NCBI RefSeq assembly: GCF_025398155.2
Contig: NZ_CP104562.2
Coordinates: 4,402,001 to 4,466,000, forward strand
Length of the DNA: 64,000 nucleotides
Direction: 5' to 3'
Source of the DNA: Roseateles amylovorans
GTDB taxonomy: Bacteria > Pseudomonadota > Gammaproteobacteria > Burkholderiales > Burkholderiaceae_C
Shown here: in pieces, positions 1 to 9,116 of the stretch
Numbering within the stretch: position 1 is the first letter of the stretch
How the letters are laid out: the number at the start of each line of letters is the position of its first letter
The notes under the pieces: model-generated
The model's database searches: none
Told to the model about the DNA's origin: nothing
Seen by the model: the letters and a program-made list of their open reading frames with translations, nothing else
Program-made: the position numbers and the translations under genes

Positions 1-134
1 AGACCCTGCAGGGTCAGTTGGACGCCCGTACCAGGCGTGCCTTCACCGGTGCCATTGAAACCACGCTGAAGGAAGGCTACCTCTGCCCGGGCAATCACCG
101 CTTCCAGCAGGAGTTCAGCTTCCGGGTCGATTGA
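1..134 (+). CDS. C-terminal fragment of an unknown protein
   Basis: The window opens inside a reading frame (codons from base 3) that runs 43 codons to a TGA at 132-134. The visible tail, ending FQQEFSFRVD, has no recognised motif and the start lies outside the window. The stop codon is part of the first unit of a 13-bp tandem array. The frame being open to the edge and the balanced composition suggest a real gene end, but the function cannot be given. Confidence 0.5.
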   Translation, partial: TLQGQLDARTRRAFTGAIETTLKEGYLCPGNHRFQQEFSFRVD

Positions 135-205
135 GCGGACCGATTGAGCGGATCGATTGAGCGGACCGATTGAGCGGCCCGATTGAGCGGGTCGATCGAA
201 CGGGT
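128..205. repeat. 13-bp tandem array, six units, spanning a stop codon
   Basis: Six consecutive 13-bp units of the form CGATTGAGCGGAC run from 128 to 205. Units 1-5 differ only in the last two or three bases; unit 6 is more diverged. Unit 1 contains the TGA stop of the upstream gene. Because 13 is not a multiple of 3, the repeated TGAs at 132, 145, 158, 171 and 184 fall in all three forward frames. It lies between convergent genes. Confidence 0.9.
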
Positions 206-305
206 CGAAGGCGACCCTGCCCGCAAACTGAAAGGGACCGGCGCGCATCCCGCGCCCGGTACCTCGGAGGCCGCAGCGTGCAGCCGGTGAATCGGTGCTG
301 CCGCC

Positions 306-692
306 TCAGTGCAGTGTCATGCTCGACATCGCCGACACGCCGGTGGTGAAGTCCATCAGCAGCCGTTCCGGGCGAAACACGCCGACCGCCTCGGCGCCTT
401 GCCAATGCGTGTCGATCGCATGCTCCAGCCCCTTGAGGACGCAGAACGACATGAAGGCGCCTTCCGCCTCGTCGGTGTCCATGTCCACCATCTGCAGCCG
501 CAGGCAGGCGGAACGCAGGAACTCCAGCATCAGCCGAGGGCTTTCGGTGCTGGGGCAATGACCGGCGCAGATCTCGATGTCATGGCGGGCATCCTCCGAC
601 AACCAGAGGCGGCCCTCCACAATGTGGACATGCTGCAGGTCGGGATTGGATTCGATGCCGACCACATCGTCTTCATACGGCGTGAACATCAT
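306..692 (-). CDS. Hypothetical protein, 128 aa
   Basis: A 128-residue acidic, soluble-looking protein with no signal peptide or membrane segment. It begins MMFTPYEDD and ends SSMTLH. No domain is recognised. It has four Cys residues (two near the middle, in ICAGHC and SACLRL, and one in SFCVLKG), not arranged as a clear metal site. The frame is the only long one on this strand here and its codon choice is GC-rich at third positions, so it is probably real. It faces the convergent gene fragment at 1-134. Confidence 0.5.
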   Translation of the reverse strand: MMFTPYEDDVVGIESNPDLQHVHIVEGRLWLSEDARHDIEICAGHCPSTESPRLMLEFLRSACLRLQMVDMDTDEAEGAFMSFCVLKGLEHAIDTHWQGAEAVGVFRPERLLMDFTTGVSAMSSMTLH

Positions 693-1077
693 GGCCGTGA
701 CGGTAGACGAAGCGACCGCCGTCGTGTTCGCCGACCCCGCCCCACAGGCCGAACGGTTGTTAAAGATGCACGCGATGCGATGCCTTTACACGCGGACACC
801 AGGCCTCCCCCCAATCCGACATGGCGCGGACACAGAACCGACCCGCCATCGCCCGCCCCCGTCGACATGCCATGGACCCGGCCGATGACAGCCTCACCAG
901 GCGTGGAATCCCTCACAAATCAGCGTCCGAACTGACGGTGGACCGCGACGGTGCGGGGTCGCCGGCGAAGCAGCGCGCCGAAGCCCCGACGCCGACGATC
1001 GCCGGGTCGCCGGGTCGCCGGGTCGCCGGCGCGCTCGTGGCAGAAACGCCATCCGGTCCGCGCCGGCGCATCGAGCA
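693..1077. other. Intergenic stretch, 385 bp, with a small 8-bp repeat
   Basis: No convincing gene is seen on either strand; the open frames here overlap each other and have no family resemblance. It holds three copies of CGCCGGGT at 1000-1023 plus a partial fourth. It separates the end of the ABC ATPase gene (stop at 1078, minus) from the start of the small gene at 692, so the minus-strand promoter of the latter should lie here, but no clear -35/-10 pair is visible. Confidence 0.5.
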
Positions 1078-2589
1078 TCACGTCCCCTGAGGCACCGGGT
1101 CCGAGCGCCAGTCGTCCATGCGCCAAGCGCGGTCGGTCAGAGCGGCGGCCAGGGCTTCGTCATGCGTCACCAGCAGCAGTGCGGTGCCGCTCTGCTCGAC
1201 CGACTGGGACAGCAACTCCGCGGTCTGGCGTTGCGTGACCAGATCCAGCCGCGAGGTCGGCTCATCCGCGAACAGCATCACCGGTCGCGCCAGCAGCGCG
1301 CGGGCGATGGCCATGCGCTGCAATTGCCCGCCCGACAGCGCATTCGGCGGGCGACGCAACAGCTCGGGGCCCAGACGCAAGCCATCCAACCAGTGCCGCA
1401 GCACGGCGGGCGCCTGGCGATGGCGCTGCCGCACATCCTCCAGCGCATCGCCCAGGGGCTGGTGCGGCGCAAAGGTCGACACCGGATCCTGATAGAGCTT
1501 CTGGAATGCCAAGGGTCCCAGTCCGGCCGCCCGCACCAGGCGCCCCTGCACCGGCGGCCGCAATCCCAGCAACAGATTGCCCAGCGTGCTCTTGCCGCTG
1601 CCGCTGCCGCCCAACAACGCGACCCGCTCGCCGCGGCGCACCGCAAGGCTCACGTCACGAAACAGCCAGCGTCCGTCCCAGTGATGGCCGACACCTTCTG
1701 CGCGCAGCAGGGCATCCTCCCCGTGGGAGGTGGCGCGATGGCTGCACGAGACTGCCGCGAGGGCGGCGGCATCGTCGGCGGTCGATGCGGCCCGCGCCGG
1801 TACGCCCCGGGTCGTCGCCCATTGGGTCGGGTCCGATGCCAGCAGGGCCTGGGTAAAAGCGTGGGCCGGTCGGCTCAGCACCTGCTCCGACGCGCCGGAC
1901 TCCAGCACCTCGCCGTCCCGCATGATCAGCAGCTGGCCGCCCATGCGCCGGGCAACGGCCAGATCGTGCGTCACCAGGATCACCACACCGCCGTCGTCTG
2001 CCACCCGACGCAGACCGTCGACCGCGCTGTCGCGCCAAGGCGCATCCAGGCCCTTGGTCGGCTCGTCTGCCAGCACCAGTTGGGCCCCGCCGGCCAGCGC
2101 CATGGCGGCACAGGCGCGCTGCGCCATGCCGCCGGAGATCTGCCAGGGACGCAGATCGCCGTACGCCCCCAGTCCCAGTTGGTGCAGCGTGGCCTGCGAA
2201 TGGTGCCGGGCCTCGTCCGACGACCGTCCGAGCACCCGTCGATGCACCTCCGCCAGTTGAGCCCGGACCGACCGCAGCGGATCGAGCGCCACACTGGGCT
2301 CCTGCGGCAGCAGCGCCAGCGACCGGCCCCAGAGGGACCGGCGCGCCCGTGTTGCCCGAGCCTCATGCACCACGCTGCCGATCGTCACCTGGCCCCGGGC
2401 CTCCAGTCCGTCCGGCAAGGCCCCCATCAGGGCCTTGAGCAGCAGCGACTTGCCGGCGCCGCTTTCACCCAGTATCACCAGGCGATCTCCCGCCGACAGG
2501 CTCAGCGACATCGGCCTCAACAGCACCTGCTGTCCTTGCGTCACGGTCAGCCCGTCCCAGGCCACACGCACCTCCGTCGCCCGCGTCAT
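1078..2589 (-). CDS. Double ATP-binding subunit of a Dpp/Opp/Nik-type ABC importer
   Basis: A 503-aa protein with two nucleotide-binding domains in tandem, equivalent to DppD fused to DppF. NBD1 has Walker A GESGAGKS (about 41-48), signature ISGGM and Walker B LVLADEP. NBD2 has GGSGSGKS, signature LSGGQ and LFADEP. It would power the two permeases encoded just upstream; its ATG overlaps the permease stop (ATGA, 2586-2589). It is last in the locus. The fused arrangement is well known in this importer family, so the call is strong. The substrate (peptide, nickel or metallophore) cannot be read from the ATPase. Confidence 0.9.
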   Translation of the reverse strand: MTRATEVRVAWDGLTVTQGQQVLLRPMSLSLSAGDRLVILGESGAGKSLLLKALMGALPDGLEARGQVTIGSVVHEARATRARRSLWGRSLALLPQEPSVALDPLRSVRAQLAEVHRRVLGRSSDEARHHSQATLHQLGLGAYGDLRPWQISGGMAQRACAAMALAGGAQLVLADEPTKGLDAPWRDSAVDGLRRVADDGGVVILVTHDLAVARRMGGQLLIMRDGEVLESGASEQVLSRPAHAFTQALLASDPTQWATTRGVPARAASTADDAAALAAVSCSHRATSHGEDALLRAEGVGHHWDGRWLFRDVSLAVRRGERVALLGGSGSGKSTLGNLLLGLRPPVQGRLVRAAGLGPLAFQKLYQDPVSTFAPHQPLGDALEDVRQRHRQAPAVLRHWLDGLRLGPELLRRPPNALSGGQLQRMAIARALLARPVMLFADEPTSRLDLVTQRQTAELLSQSVEQSGTALLLVTHDEALAAALTDRAWRMDDWRSDPVPQGT

Positions 2590-3566
2590 GGCCGAGCCTC
2601 CGCATCATGGGATGGATCCGCGCCGGCGGCGTCGGACGAAGTGACAAGCCACAGCCCGAGCACCAGCAGCAGGAGCAGGGCAATCGGCGCGGGCAACAGC
2701 CACGGCGCCTCTTCGTAATGCGGCAGATATTCGGTCATCATCAGTCCCAGTTCGGCGGTCGGCGGCGGCATGCCGACACCGATGAATCCCAGCGCGGACA
2801 GCGACAGCACCGACTGCCCCACGCTCAGCGGCAGCAGCCGTGCCACCACCGGCCATACGGCCGGCAGAAGATGGTGTCGCCACACCGTCCATCGAGACAG
2901 CCCCAACAGCCGCGCGGCTTCCACGCCCGGTCCGTGCAGCACCGGCCGAGCCTGCGCCCGCGAGACACGGAAGTACTCGACCCACAAGCCCAGCGACAGC
3001 CCCGCATACAGCGCCCACAGCTCGCCAGGCGCGAGCGCGGCGAACAGCAGCACCAGCAGCAGTGCCGGCAATGCCAGCATCGCGTCCGCCAGCATGACCA
3101 CCGCGCGCTCGGTGGTGCCGCCTCGCCAGGCCGCCCACAGGCCCAGCAACACGCCGGGCAGCGCAGCACTGAGCGTCGCCATCACCGCCACGAGCAACGA
3201 CAGGCGGGCGGCATGGGTCAGCCTTGAGAGCACGCTGCGCCCCAGCAGGTCGGTGCCCAGCGGATGCGCCCAAGACGGCGGCGCGAGGCTTTGGCGCAGA
3301 TCCTGCGCGGCCGGATCGATGCCCGTCCACCAGGGGCCCAGCACAGCGAACAGGGCCAGCCCGCCCAACAGCGCCAAGCCCAGCAGCCATCGACCGGAAG
3401 GACCTGTCCGGCGACGGGCCGGTCCATCTGCAGCCGGCACGGTGGGCGGGACCCGTTCCTCCCGGATGTGGGGATCGGCCACCGCGGCGGCCGACGCCGA
3501 GGCACCGACCGAGGCGGGCACCTCCGGGGTCATGCCAGACGACGGCGGATTGAGAGGCTTCGACAT
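2586..3566 (-). CDS. ABC importer permease, DppC/OppC-like
   Basis: A 326-aa inner-membrane permease. A Pro/Ala-rich cytoplasmic leader of about 80 residues precedes the first membrane segment (LLGLALLGGLALFAVLG). The later part carries HPLGTDLLGRSVLSRL, typical of DppC/OppC proteins, then about five more membrane spans. An open frame continues upstream, but ATG at 3566 (MSKPLNPP) is preferred because it overlaps the stop of the DppB-like gene by one base (TGATG). The stop overlaps the ATPase start. It should form the channel with the DppB-like partner. Confidence 0.88.
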   Translation of the reverse strand: MSKPLNPPSSGMTPEVPASVGASASAAAVADPHIREERVPPTVPAADGPARRRTGPSGRWLLGLALLGGLALFAVLGPWWTGIDPAAQDLRQSLAPPSWAHPLGTDLLGRSVLSRLTHAARLSLLVAVMATLSAALPGVLLGLWAAWRGGTTERAVVMLADAMLALPALLLVLLFAALAPGELWALYAGLSLGLWVEYFRVSRAQARPVLHGPGVEAARLLGLSRWTVWRHHLLPAVWPVVARLLPLSVGQSVLSLSALGFIGVGMPPPTAELGLMMTEYLPHYEEAPWLLPAPIALLLLLVLGLWLVTSSDAAGADPSHDAEARP

Positions 3567-4558
3567 CACCGAGCCTCCCCATCGGTCCGACGCGGATCGA
3601 GCATGAGTTGCAGGCTGTCCACGCACAGGTTGAACACGATGAACAGCACCCCCATGCACAGGGCCGCACCCTGGATCATCGGCACATCGCGGCCGAACAC
3701 CGCATGCACCAGGGCATGGCCGATCCCCGGCCACGCAAACAGCGATTCGACGACCACCGCGCCTTCCGCCAGCACCACCGCCTGCACGCCGACATAGGCC
3801 AGCAGGGGCAGACCGGCATGACGCGCCGCATGGCGAAGCAGCGCTTGCCGGTCACTCAGTCCCTTGGTGCGCGCAAACTGGTGCGAGGGCATTGCCATGG
3901 CCGATCGCAACGCCTGAGCGGTGACCCGCGCAATGCCAGCGGCCAGCGGCAAGGCCAGCGTCAGCGACGGCAGCAGCCAGCCGCCGCGCTGGTGCGCGCC
4001 GGCCACCGGCAGCATGCCCAGATGGACGGCCATCGCCATCATCAGCAGCACCGCGATCAGGAAAGGCGGCGTCGATCGCACCAGCAACGTGGCGGCCGTC
4101 AGCAGGCGATCCAGCAACCCGCCGGGACGCCGTGCGCTCATCACGCCAAGCGGCAGTCCGACCATCAATCCCATGCCCAGCGCCGCCCCGGTGAGGGTCA
4201 GCGTCGCCCCCAGGTGCGAGGAGAGTTCATGCCAGACCGGCTCGCCAGAGACCAGCGACACCCCCAGGTCCAGCGACGCCGTCTGGCGCCACCAATCCAG
4301 CAAGGCCAGCGGCCAGGCGCGATCGAGCGCCAGTTCGTCGCGCACCTGATCGGCCGCGGCCTGACTGACCAGGTCGTAACCGTAGCGGCCCGCCGCGATG
4401 CGGGTCGCCATGTCGCCCGGCAGCGAACGGGCCATGGCGAAGCTCAGGGTGCCCACCATCAGCGCGAGCGCCAGGATCTGGCCGGCACGGCGCAGCAACA
4501 TCGGTCCCCATCGGCCGCGTCGGCGCAGCGGCGCGCCTTGTACGGAATCAATGCTCAT
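3566..4558 (-). CDS. ABC importer permease, DppB/OppB-like
   Basis: A 330-aa integral membrane protein with an N-terminal membrane segment (ILALALMVGTLSFAMARSLPG), a periplasmic loop with the DELALDRAW region typical of DppB, and about five further spans. ATG at 4558 is chosen because GAGGA lies five bases upstream. A GTG at 4570 that overlaps the previous stop (GTGA) would add four residues and is also possible. It lies between the binding protein and the DppC-like gene and forms the importer channel with the latter. Confidence 0.88.
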   Translation of the reverse strand: MSIDSVQGAPLRRRGRWGPMLLRRAGQILALALMVGTLSFAMARSLPGDMATRIAAGRYGYDLVSQAAADQVRDELALDRAWPLALLDWWRQTASLDLGVSLVSGEPVWHELSSHLGATLTLTGAALGMGLMVGLPLGVMSARRPGGLLDRLLTAATLLVRSTPPFLIAVLLMMAMAVHLGMLPVAGAHQRGGWLLPSLTLALPLAAGIARVTAQALRSAMAMPSHQFARTKGLSDRQALLRHAARHAGLPLLAYVGVQAVVLAEGAVVVESLFAWPGIGHALVHAVFGRDVPMIQGAALCMGVLFIVFNLCVDSLQLMLDPRRTDGEAR

Positions 4559-4566
4559 GAAGGTCC

Positions 4567-6414
4567 TCACAGCGTCGGGCTGGATCGAGCCCAGCGCATC
4601 TGGTCAATGCGGTAGTTGCGTTCGAAAGGGTCGAGCTGCACCCCCTCCACCCGCGCACTTACCGCCACGTGCAGCCGGTACCAGGCCACGGGAATGACCG
4701 GCATCTCGGTCTGGATCACCGCCATCGCCTGACGCCTGGCCTGGGCCGCGTGCTCGTCGCTCAAGCCACCACGGGACAGCGCCGCCAGGGCATCGCCCGC
4801 GCGCGGGTCATGCCAGCCCATCGCGCCCCAGTCCGCCCCCTGGGGGCTGAAGTCGGCGGCCAGCGTCGGCGTGGGGTCGGGCGCGGTGGCGTAGTTGCGG
4901 GCCAGCAGACCGAGTTGAAGACTGCCGTCCCGATGTCCCAGCGGGATGTCCCCCGAGTTGCCGACGGCGACCCGGACCGGGATGCCCAGCTCGCGCCACT
5001 GCGCCTGAAGCGCCGTCGCCACGATCGGCAGCTCCGGCCGGTCCGGAAAGGTCCGCACCGTCAACGACACCGGCTGGCCCGCCGCATCGAGCCATCGGCC
5101 CTCATGCCGGCGCCAGCCCGCGTCGGACAGCAGTTGCCGGGCGAGGGCCAGGTCGCGGTGCAGCGGATCGCGCGTGGCCATGTGCCAGGCCGGGGCCGTC
5201 GGCGGGAACAGTTCGGTGGCCGCGAGCGCTGGCTCGCGCAGGATCGCTTGGGCGATGCCGGTGCGATCGATCGACAGACTCAAGGCCTGCCTGACCCGCC
5301 GGTCGCGCAGCCAGGGATGTCCGGCATTGAGCTTGAGCATCATGACCCGCGGCAACATCACGCTCATCAGCCGGCTGCGGCCGGGTGAACGGCGCAGGCG
5401 CGCCACGCTCGCGGGGTCGAGCGTGAAGACCAGATCGGCCTGGCCCGCCGCCGCCATCAAGGCGCGGGTCTCCGCACGGCCGACGCTGAGGTAGCGCACC
5501 GCCGTGATGGCGGGCCGCGGACCGTCGTGGCCGTCGTGCCAGACGGTCTCCAGGCGCTGCGGCGGCTGCAGGTCCGAGATGCGATACGGGCCGCTGCCGA
5601 GGACCCGTCGCACCGTGCGTCCGTCCGCCTCAAAGCTCGAAGGGGCCAGGACCACGGTGCTCGCATGCGCCAGCAGGCTGGACAGGGCCGCAAACGGTCG
5701 CGCCAGCTGAATGACCACCGTGCGGGCGCCGGCCGCCTCGATTGACGCGATCGGCGCCTGACTCAGCAGCGACGGCGCGATCTGCGCCGCACGCAGGCTG
5801 ATCAGCGCCGCATCGGCCGTCACCGCGCTGCCATCATGAAAGCGCGCGCCTGGCCGCAGGTCGAAGCGCCAGGTCAGACCGTCATCGCTGACCGACCAGG
5901 CGGAGGCCAGGCCCGGCCGAGGCGAGGCATCCGGTGCCGCGTCCAGCAAGGTCTCCGCCACTTGCAGCCGCAGATAGAAATGTCCGGACTGCGCAGGCGA
6001 GAGGCCGCCGATCTCCCAGGGACCCGCCAGTTCCAGGACGCCGGGATCCAGCCGGCCGGATGCGCCCTCATGCCGCTCAGCGCGGACCGAAGGCGGCGTG
6101 TGGGCCCGGGCCGTCCGCGCACCGCCGAACGTCGTCAGCGAGGCCAACGCGGCCAGCGCTGCTGCGGTCGAGCTCAGCGAAGCACCGATCCATTGACGCC
6201 GCGAGATGCGGGACACGCCCACGGTTGCGCTCGATGGCAAGGCGTCCGCGTCGCGCAAGGCGTCCGCGTCGCGATGGGCGTCGGCCGTGGCGCGACCGGC
6301 GTCGCTGGCCGACGTGACGGCTGGGTTCGCAGGCATCTGAGCCATCGCGGCAAGCGGTCGACGCTGCCGACGCCGCCTGACCCGATCGCGCGTGATGTCG
6401 ATGAGCGCTTTCAT
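4567..6414 (-). CDS. Periplasmic solute-binding protein, family 5 (DppA/OppA/NikA-like)
   Basis: A 615-aa ABC substrate-binding protein. After a basic leader of about 90 residues there is a twin-arginine-like segment, SRRQWIGASLSS, and a hydrophobic Ala-rich stretch ending near ARTARAHT, suggesting Tat export. The mature part has family 5 features (SVSDDGLTWRFDLRPGARFH, then LSLSIDRTGIAQ). The leader contains a duplicated DADAL motif encoded by a short DNA repeat, so the true start may be later than the chosen ATG, which has GAGGA nine bases upstream. It should capture the ligand delivered through the TonB receptor encoded just upstream. Confidence 0.88.
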   Translation of the reverse strand: MKALIDITRDRVRRRRQRRPLAAMAQMPANPAVTSASDAGRATADAHRDADALRDADALPSSATVGVSRISRRQWIGASLSSTAAALAALASLTTFGGARTARAHTPPSVRAERHEGASGRLDPGVLELAGPWEIGGLSPAQSGHFYLRLQVAETLLDAAPDASPRPGLASAWSVSDDGLTWRFDLRPGARFHDGSAVTADAALISLRAAQIAPSLLSQAPIASIEAAGARTVVIQLARPFAALSSLLAHASTVVLAPSSFEADGRTVRRVLGSGPYRISDLQPPQRLETVWHDGHDGPRPAITAVRYLSVGRAETRALMAAAGQADLVFTLDPASVARLRRSPGRSRLMSVMLPRVMMLKLNAGHPWLRDRRVRQALSLSIDRTGIAQAILREPALAATELFPPTAPAWHMATRDPLHRDLALARQLLSDAGWRRHEGRWLDAAGQPVSLTVRTFPDRPELPIVATALQAQWRELGIPVRVAVGNSGDIPLGHRDGSLQLGLLARNYATAPDPTPTLAADFSPQGADWGAMGWHDPRAGDALAALSRGGLSDEHAAQARRQAMAVIQTEMPVIPVAWYRLHVAVSARVEGVQLDPFERNYRIDQMRWARSSPTL

Positions 6415-6425
6415 CGGGGGCGTCC

Positions 6426-8762
6426 TCACAGCTTGACCTGCAGACCGAGGCTGATGCTGCGCGATGCGCCGGGCGCCACCCACACCCGGCTGTAGCTGCT
6501 GGCGTAATAGGTGGTGTCGAACAGGTTGTCCACGTCCAGGCTGACGCGCAGCTTCGGCGTCACCCGCCAGAACGCCACCAGCTTGGCCGTGGTGTAGGCC
6601 GGGAGGTCGAACGCCCGGGTGCCGGCGTCCACCTCCGCCTGGGTGCGCGCCTGTCCCAGGCGGCGTCCGGTGTGGGTAACGCCGCCGCCCACACCATAGC
6701 CCTGCCCGTTCGTCAGGCTGTTTTCATAGACCGCCAGCAGACTCCCGTTCACCCGCGGCACGTTGAGCAGGCGGCTGCCGACCTCCAGGGTCCGGTCGCG
6801 ACGCACTTCCGCGTCATTCAGCACCAGGCTGGCATTGATCCGCCAGTGGGCGCTGACCCAGCCTGCGCCATCGAGCTCCAGACCTCGGCTGCGCACTTCG
6901 CCGGCGGCCATCGAGAAGCCACTGTTGATCGGATCGGCCGTCAGGACACCGGACTTGCGGATGTCGAACAGCGCCACCGTGGCGCCGGCCCGGCCATGCG
7001 CCGATTCCCACTTGCCGCCCAGCTCCAGGGCTCGGCCGTGTTCAGGCTCGAACGCCTGGCCGGCAGCGTCGCTTCCGGTGTTCGGACGGAAGGACCGCCC
7101 GGCGCTGGCATAGACGGTCCATCCATCGGCGGGCAGCCAGGACACGCCCAGGCGCGGCGCCACCTCCGACGGGGTCTGCCGCGTCTCGATGCGGGTCCGC
7201 CGATTCATCAGGGATTGCTCGTACCGGTCCCAGCGCAGCCCGCCGACCACCCGCCAATGCCGGCCCAGGCTGACGGCATCCTGCAGATAGAAGGCCGTGT
7301 CCCGCTGGCGTTCCAGGGTGTCGGTATTGGGAAGCGGCGTAGGCTGCGGTTGGCCGTAAACCGGACGATGGATGTCGATCGCGTACGGCGCGGTCGCCGT
7401 CGGATTGGCGCGCAGCATGCGACTGTCCATCCGGAAGCGGAAGGTCTCCATGCCGGCCAACAGTTCATGGGACACGGCGCCGGTGCGCAGCCGTCCCTGC
7501 AGTTCGGCCTGCAGCGCCACGTCCTCGGAGTCATAGTCCCGGTAGCGCCGCTGACGGGTCAAGCTGCCGTCGGCCCGCAAGGCAGACGCCTCGGTCGAGA
7601 AGCCTTCGATCCCGGTGGTGCGATAGGACACCGCCACCCGGCTGCGCCAATCAGGCGTCCACTCATGTTGCAGCGCCAACTGGTGATTGCTGTTGCGCAC
7701 GGTCACGTCGCCATCGGCAGGCTCGCCCAGGAAGCGGTCGCGCGGAATCGCCCCAAGCCGACCGTCGACGGCCACGACGCCGCGGTCAAGCGGCGTGGCA
7801 TGACGCAGCCACTCCCCGCGGTAATCGACCTCGGTCGACGGGCTCAGCCGCCAGGTCAATGCCGGCGCCACCACCCGTCGCTGTGAGCCGACATGGTCGC
7901 GAAAGCCATCCCGGTCCTCGCTGGCCAGGTTGAGGCGGAAAGCCACCCGCTCACCCAGCGGGCCGGTGCTGTCGAGGGCGAATCGCCGCAATCCCTGGCT
8001 GCCACCGTAGGCTTCCAGTGAATGTCCCGCCGACCACAGGGGCGCCTTGCTGACCACATTGAGCGTGCCGCCCGGCTCACTGCTGCCGTACAGCGCGGCG
8101 GCCGGGCCCTTGAGGAACTCGATGCGCTCGACACCGGCCAGGTCGCGCGGCGCATTGAAGCCGCGGTTGGAGCCAAAGCCGTTGAGCAGGGTCGCCATGC
8201 CGGTGTTTTCGTTGCCGGCCAGACCGCGGATGGCGATGTTGTCCCACAGCCCGCCGAAATTGTTCTGCCTCGACACCCCGCCGACATAGTCCAGCAAGTC
8301 GTCGAGCCGCGTCGCCCCCAGGTCGTCCATCGCCTGGCGCGTCATCACCCGCACCGACTGCGGCAGCTCCCGCAACGGCAGCTCGGTCTTGGCACCCACA
8401 GCGTCGGCCGCGTGATAGCGCCCGGAGGACGAGCGGCCCACCACCTCGACGCTGGGCAGCGCCTCGGGCTGAGCGGGCTCGGCGGTCTCGGCGCGAGCCG
8501 GCGACAGGCTGAGCAGGGCCAGCATCGGCATGGCCCATGCAGCGCGGCACGCGGGTGCGGAGATCCTCAATGGCCGCGAATTGAAGGCGGGTCTGCAGGC
8601 GGCCGTGATGCACGGAACGTGAGGCGCCGCAGTCGACGGCGAAGCGCCTCTCAAGGACGCCGGGGAAAGAGGGGAAAGAGGTGGAAGAGGTGAAAGCGAG
8701 GACGGGGCAGGATGGCGCGCGCGATGGGGGAGACGATGACGCGAGTGGAATCTGGAAAACAT
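6426..8762 (-). CDS. TonB-dependent siderophore-type outer-membrane receptor
   Basis: A 778-aa receptor of the FhuA/FpvA class. A TonB-box-like LPSVEVVGR follows the leader, then a plug domain (RELPQSVRVMTRQAMDDLG, IAIRGL, GVERIEFLKGPAAALYG, GGTLNVVSKAP) and a 22-strand-type barrel ending with a terminal LQVKL. The first roughly 75 residues are unusually long, Pro/Ser-rich and basic before the hydrophobic MLALLSLSPARA signal core, so the start may be further downstream. It is the first gene of the importer locus (11 bp before the binding-protein ATG). Ligand: ferric siderophore or another metallophore; not resolvable here. Confidence 0.9.
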   Translation of the reverse strand: MFSRFHSRHRLPHRARHPAPSSLSPLPPLSPLSPASLRGASPSTAAPHVPCITAACRPAFNSRPLRISAPACRAAWAMPMLALLSLSPARAETAEPAQPEALPSVEVVGRSSSGRYHAADAVGAKTELPLRELPQSVRVMTRQAMDDLGATRLDDLLDYVGGVSRQNNFGGLWDNIAIRGLAGNENTGMATLLNGFGSNRGFNAPRDLAGVERIEFLKGPAAALYGSSEPGGTLNVVSKAPLWSAGHSLEAYGGSQGLRRFALDSTGPLGERVAFRLNLASEDRDGFRDHVGSQRRVVAPALTWRLSPSTEVDYRGEWLRHATPLDRGVVAVDGRLGAIPRDRFLGEPADGDVTVRNSNHQLALQHEWTPDWRSRVAVSYRTTGIEGFSTEASALRADGSLTRQRRYRDYDSEDVALQAELQGRLRTGAVSHELLAGMETFRFRMDSRMLRANPTATAPYAIDIHRPVYGQPQPTPLPNTDTLERQRDTAFYLQDAVSLGRHWRVVGGLRWDRYEQSLMNRRTRIETRQTPSEVAPRLGVSWLPADGWTVYASAGRSFRPNTGSDAAGQAFEPEHGRALELGGKWESAHGRAGATVALFDIRKSGVLTADPINSGFSMAAGEVRSRGLELDGAGWVSAHWRINASLVLNDAEVRRDRTLEVGSRLLNVPRVNGSLLAVYENSLTNGQGYGVGGGVTHTGRRLGQARTQAEVDAGTRAFDLPAYTTAKLVAFWRVTPKLRVSLDVDNLFDTTYYASSYSRVWVAPGASRSISLGLQVKL

Positions 8763-9010
8763 GGAGGGACCTCATCAGGGAGCACCGGCGCCTGGGCACG
8801 AACGCAGTCGTGGTCAGGCGTACCCGTCAGGAAGCCGCAGGTCATCCGCGCCGTCAACGTCACACTGCGCCAGCGGACACCGCCCAGGGCGTCGCGGCGA
8901 TCACAGCGCGTGGTTCAACAGCAGCGAAGTGACGACAGCACGCAGCCGCAATCCCTGCGGCGGGTGCTGCAGGGTTGGGCTGGCTGGGCTGAATGGCTTG
9001 GCTTCCCGAC

Positions 9011-9037
9011 CGGTGTTCGCGTCAGGCGCGAACACCG
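9011..9037 (-). promoter_or_regulatory. Perfect 11-bp-stem hairpin in the receptor leader
   Basis: CGGTGTTCGCG (9011-9021) and CGCGAACACCG (9027-9037) are exact reverse complements around a 5-base loop. The hairpin sits about 250 bases upstream of the TonB receptor start, in the transcript leader if transcription starts further up. It could be an attenuator, a protein operator or an mRNA-stability element; no T-tract follows on either strand. Confidence 0.5.
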
Positions 9038-9095
9038 ACGGATCCATTCCGCCGTTCTGCCGCGCATCGGCGCAGAAACGGGGAGCGAATCCGGT

Positions 9096-9116
9096 GCCGA
9101 CGCATGCAGCGTCGGC
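9096..9116 (-). terminator. Hairpin directly after the DUF2946-like gene, weak terminator candidate
   Basis: GCCGACGC (9096-9103) pairs with GCGTCGGC (9109-9116) around a 5-base loop. It begins at the base next to the stop codon (9117) of the minus-strand gene. There is no T-tract after it, so it is not a standard intrinsic terminator; it may act with Rho or protect the 3' end of the transcript. Confidence 0.35.

Larger units (their letters stand above)
8763..9116. other. Leader region upstream of the TonB receptor gene, no gene seen
   Basis: A 354-bp gap between the DUF2946-like gene and the receptor gene, both on the minus strand. No reading frame here resembles a protein. It contains two strong hairpins, listed separately. 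No clear Fur-type AT-rich palindrome is visible. I looked for a cobalamin-riboswitch pattern and did not find the ordered conserved boxes. Confidence 0.5.

Noticed and set aside
1162..2718. Long plus-strand frame opposite the ABC ATPase gene
   Set aside because: It is antisense to a clear ATPase; the translation is Gln/Arg/His-rich and has no motif. Such long shadows are usual at this GC content.
8763..9116. Cobalamin riboswitch before the TonB receptor
   Set aside because: Some pieces resemble riboswitch boxes, but the order is wrong and the B12 box is missing.
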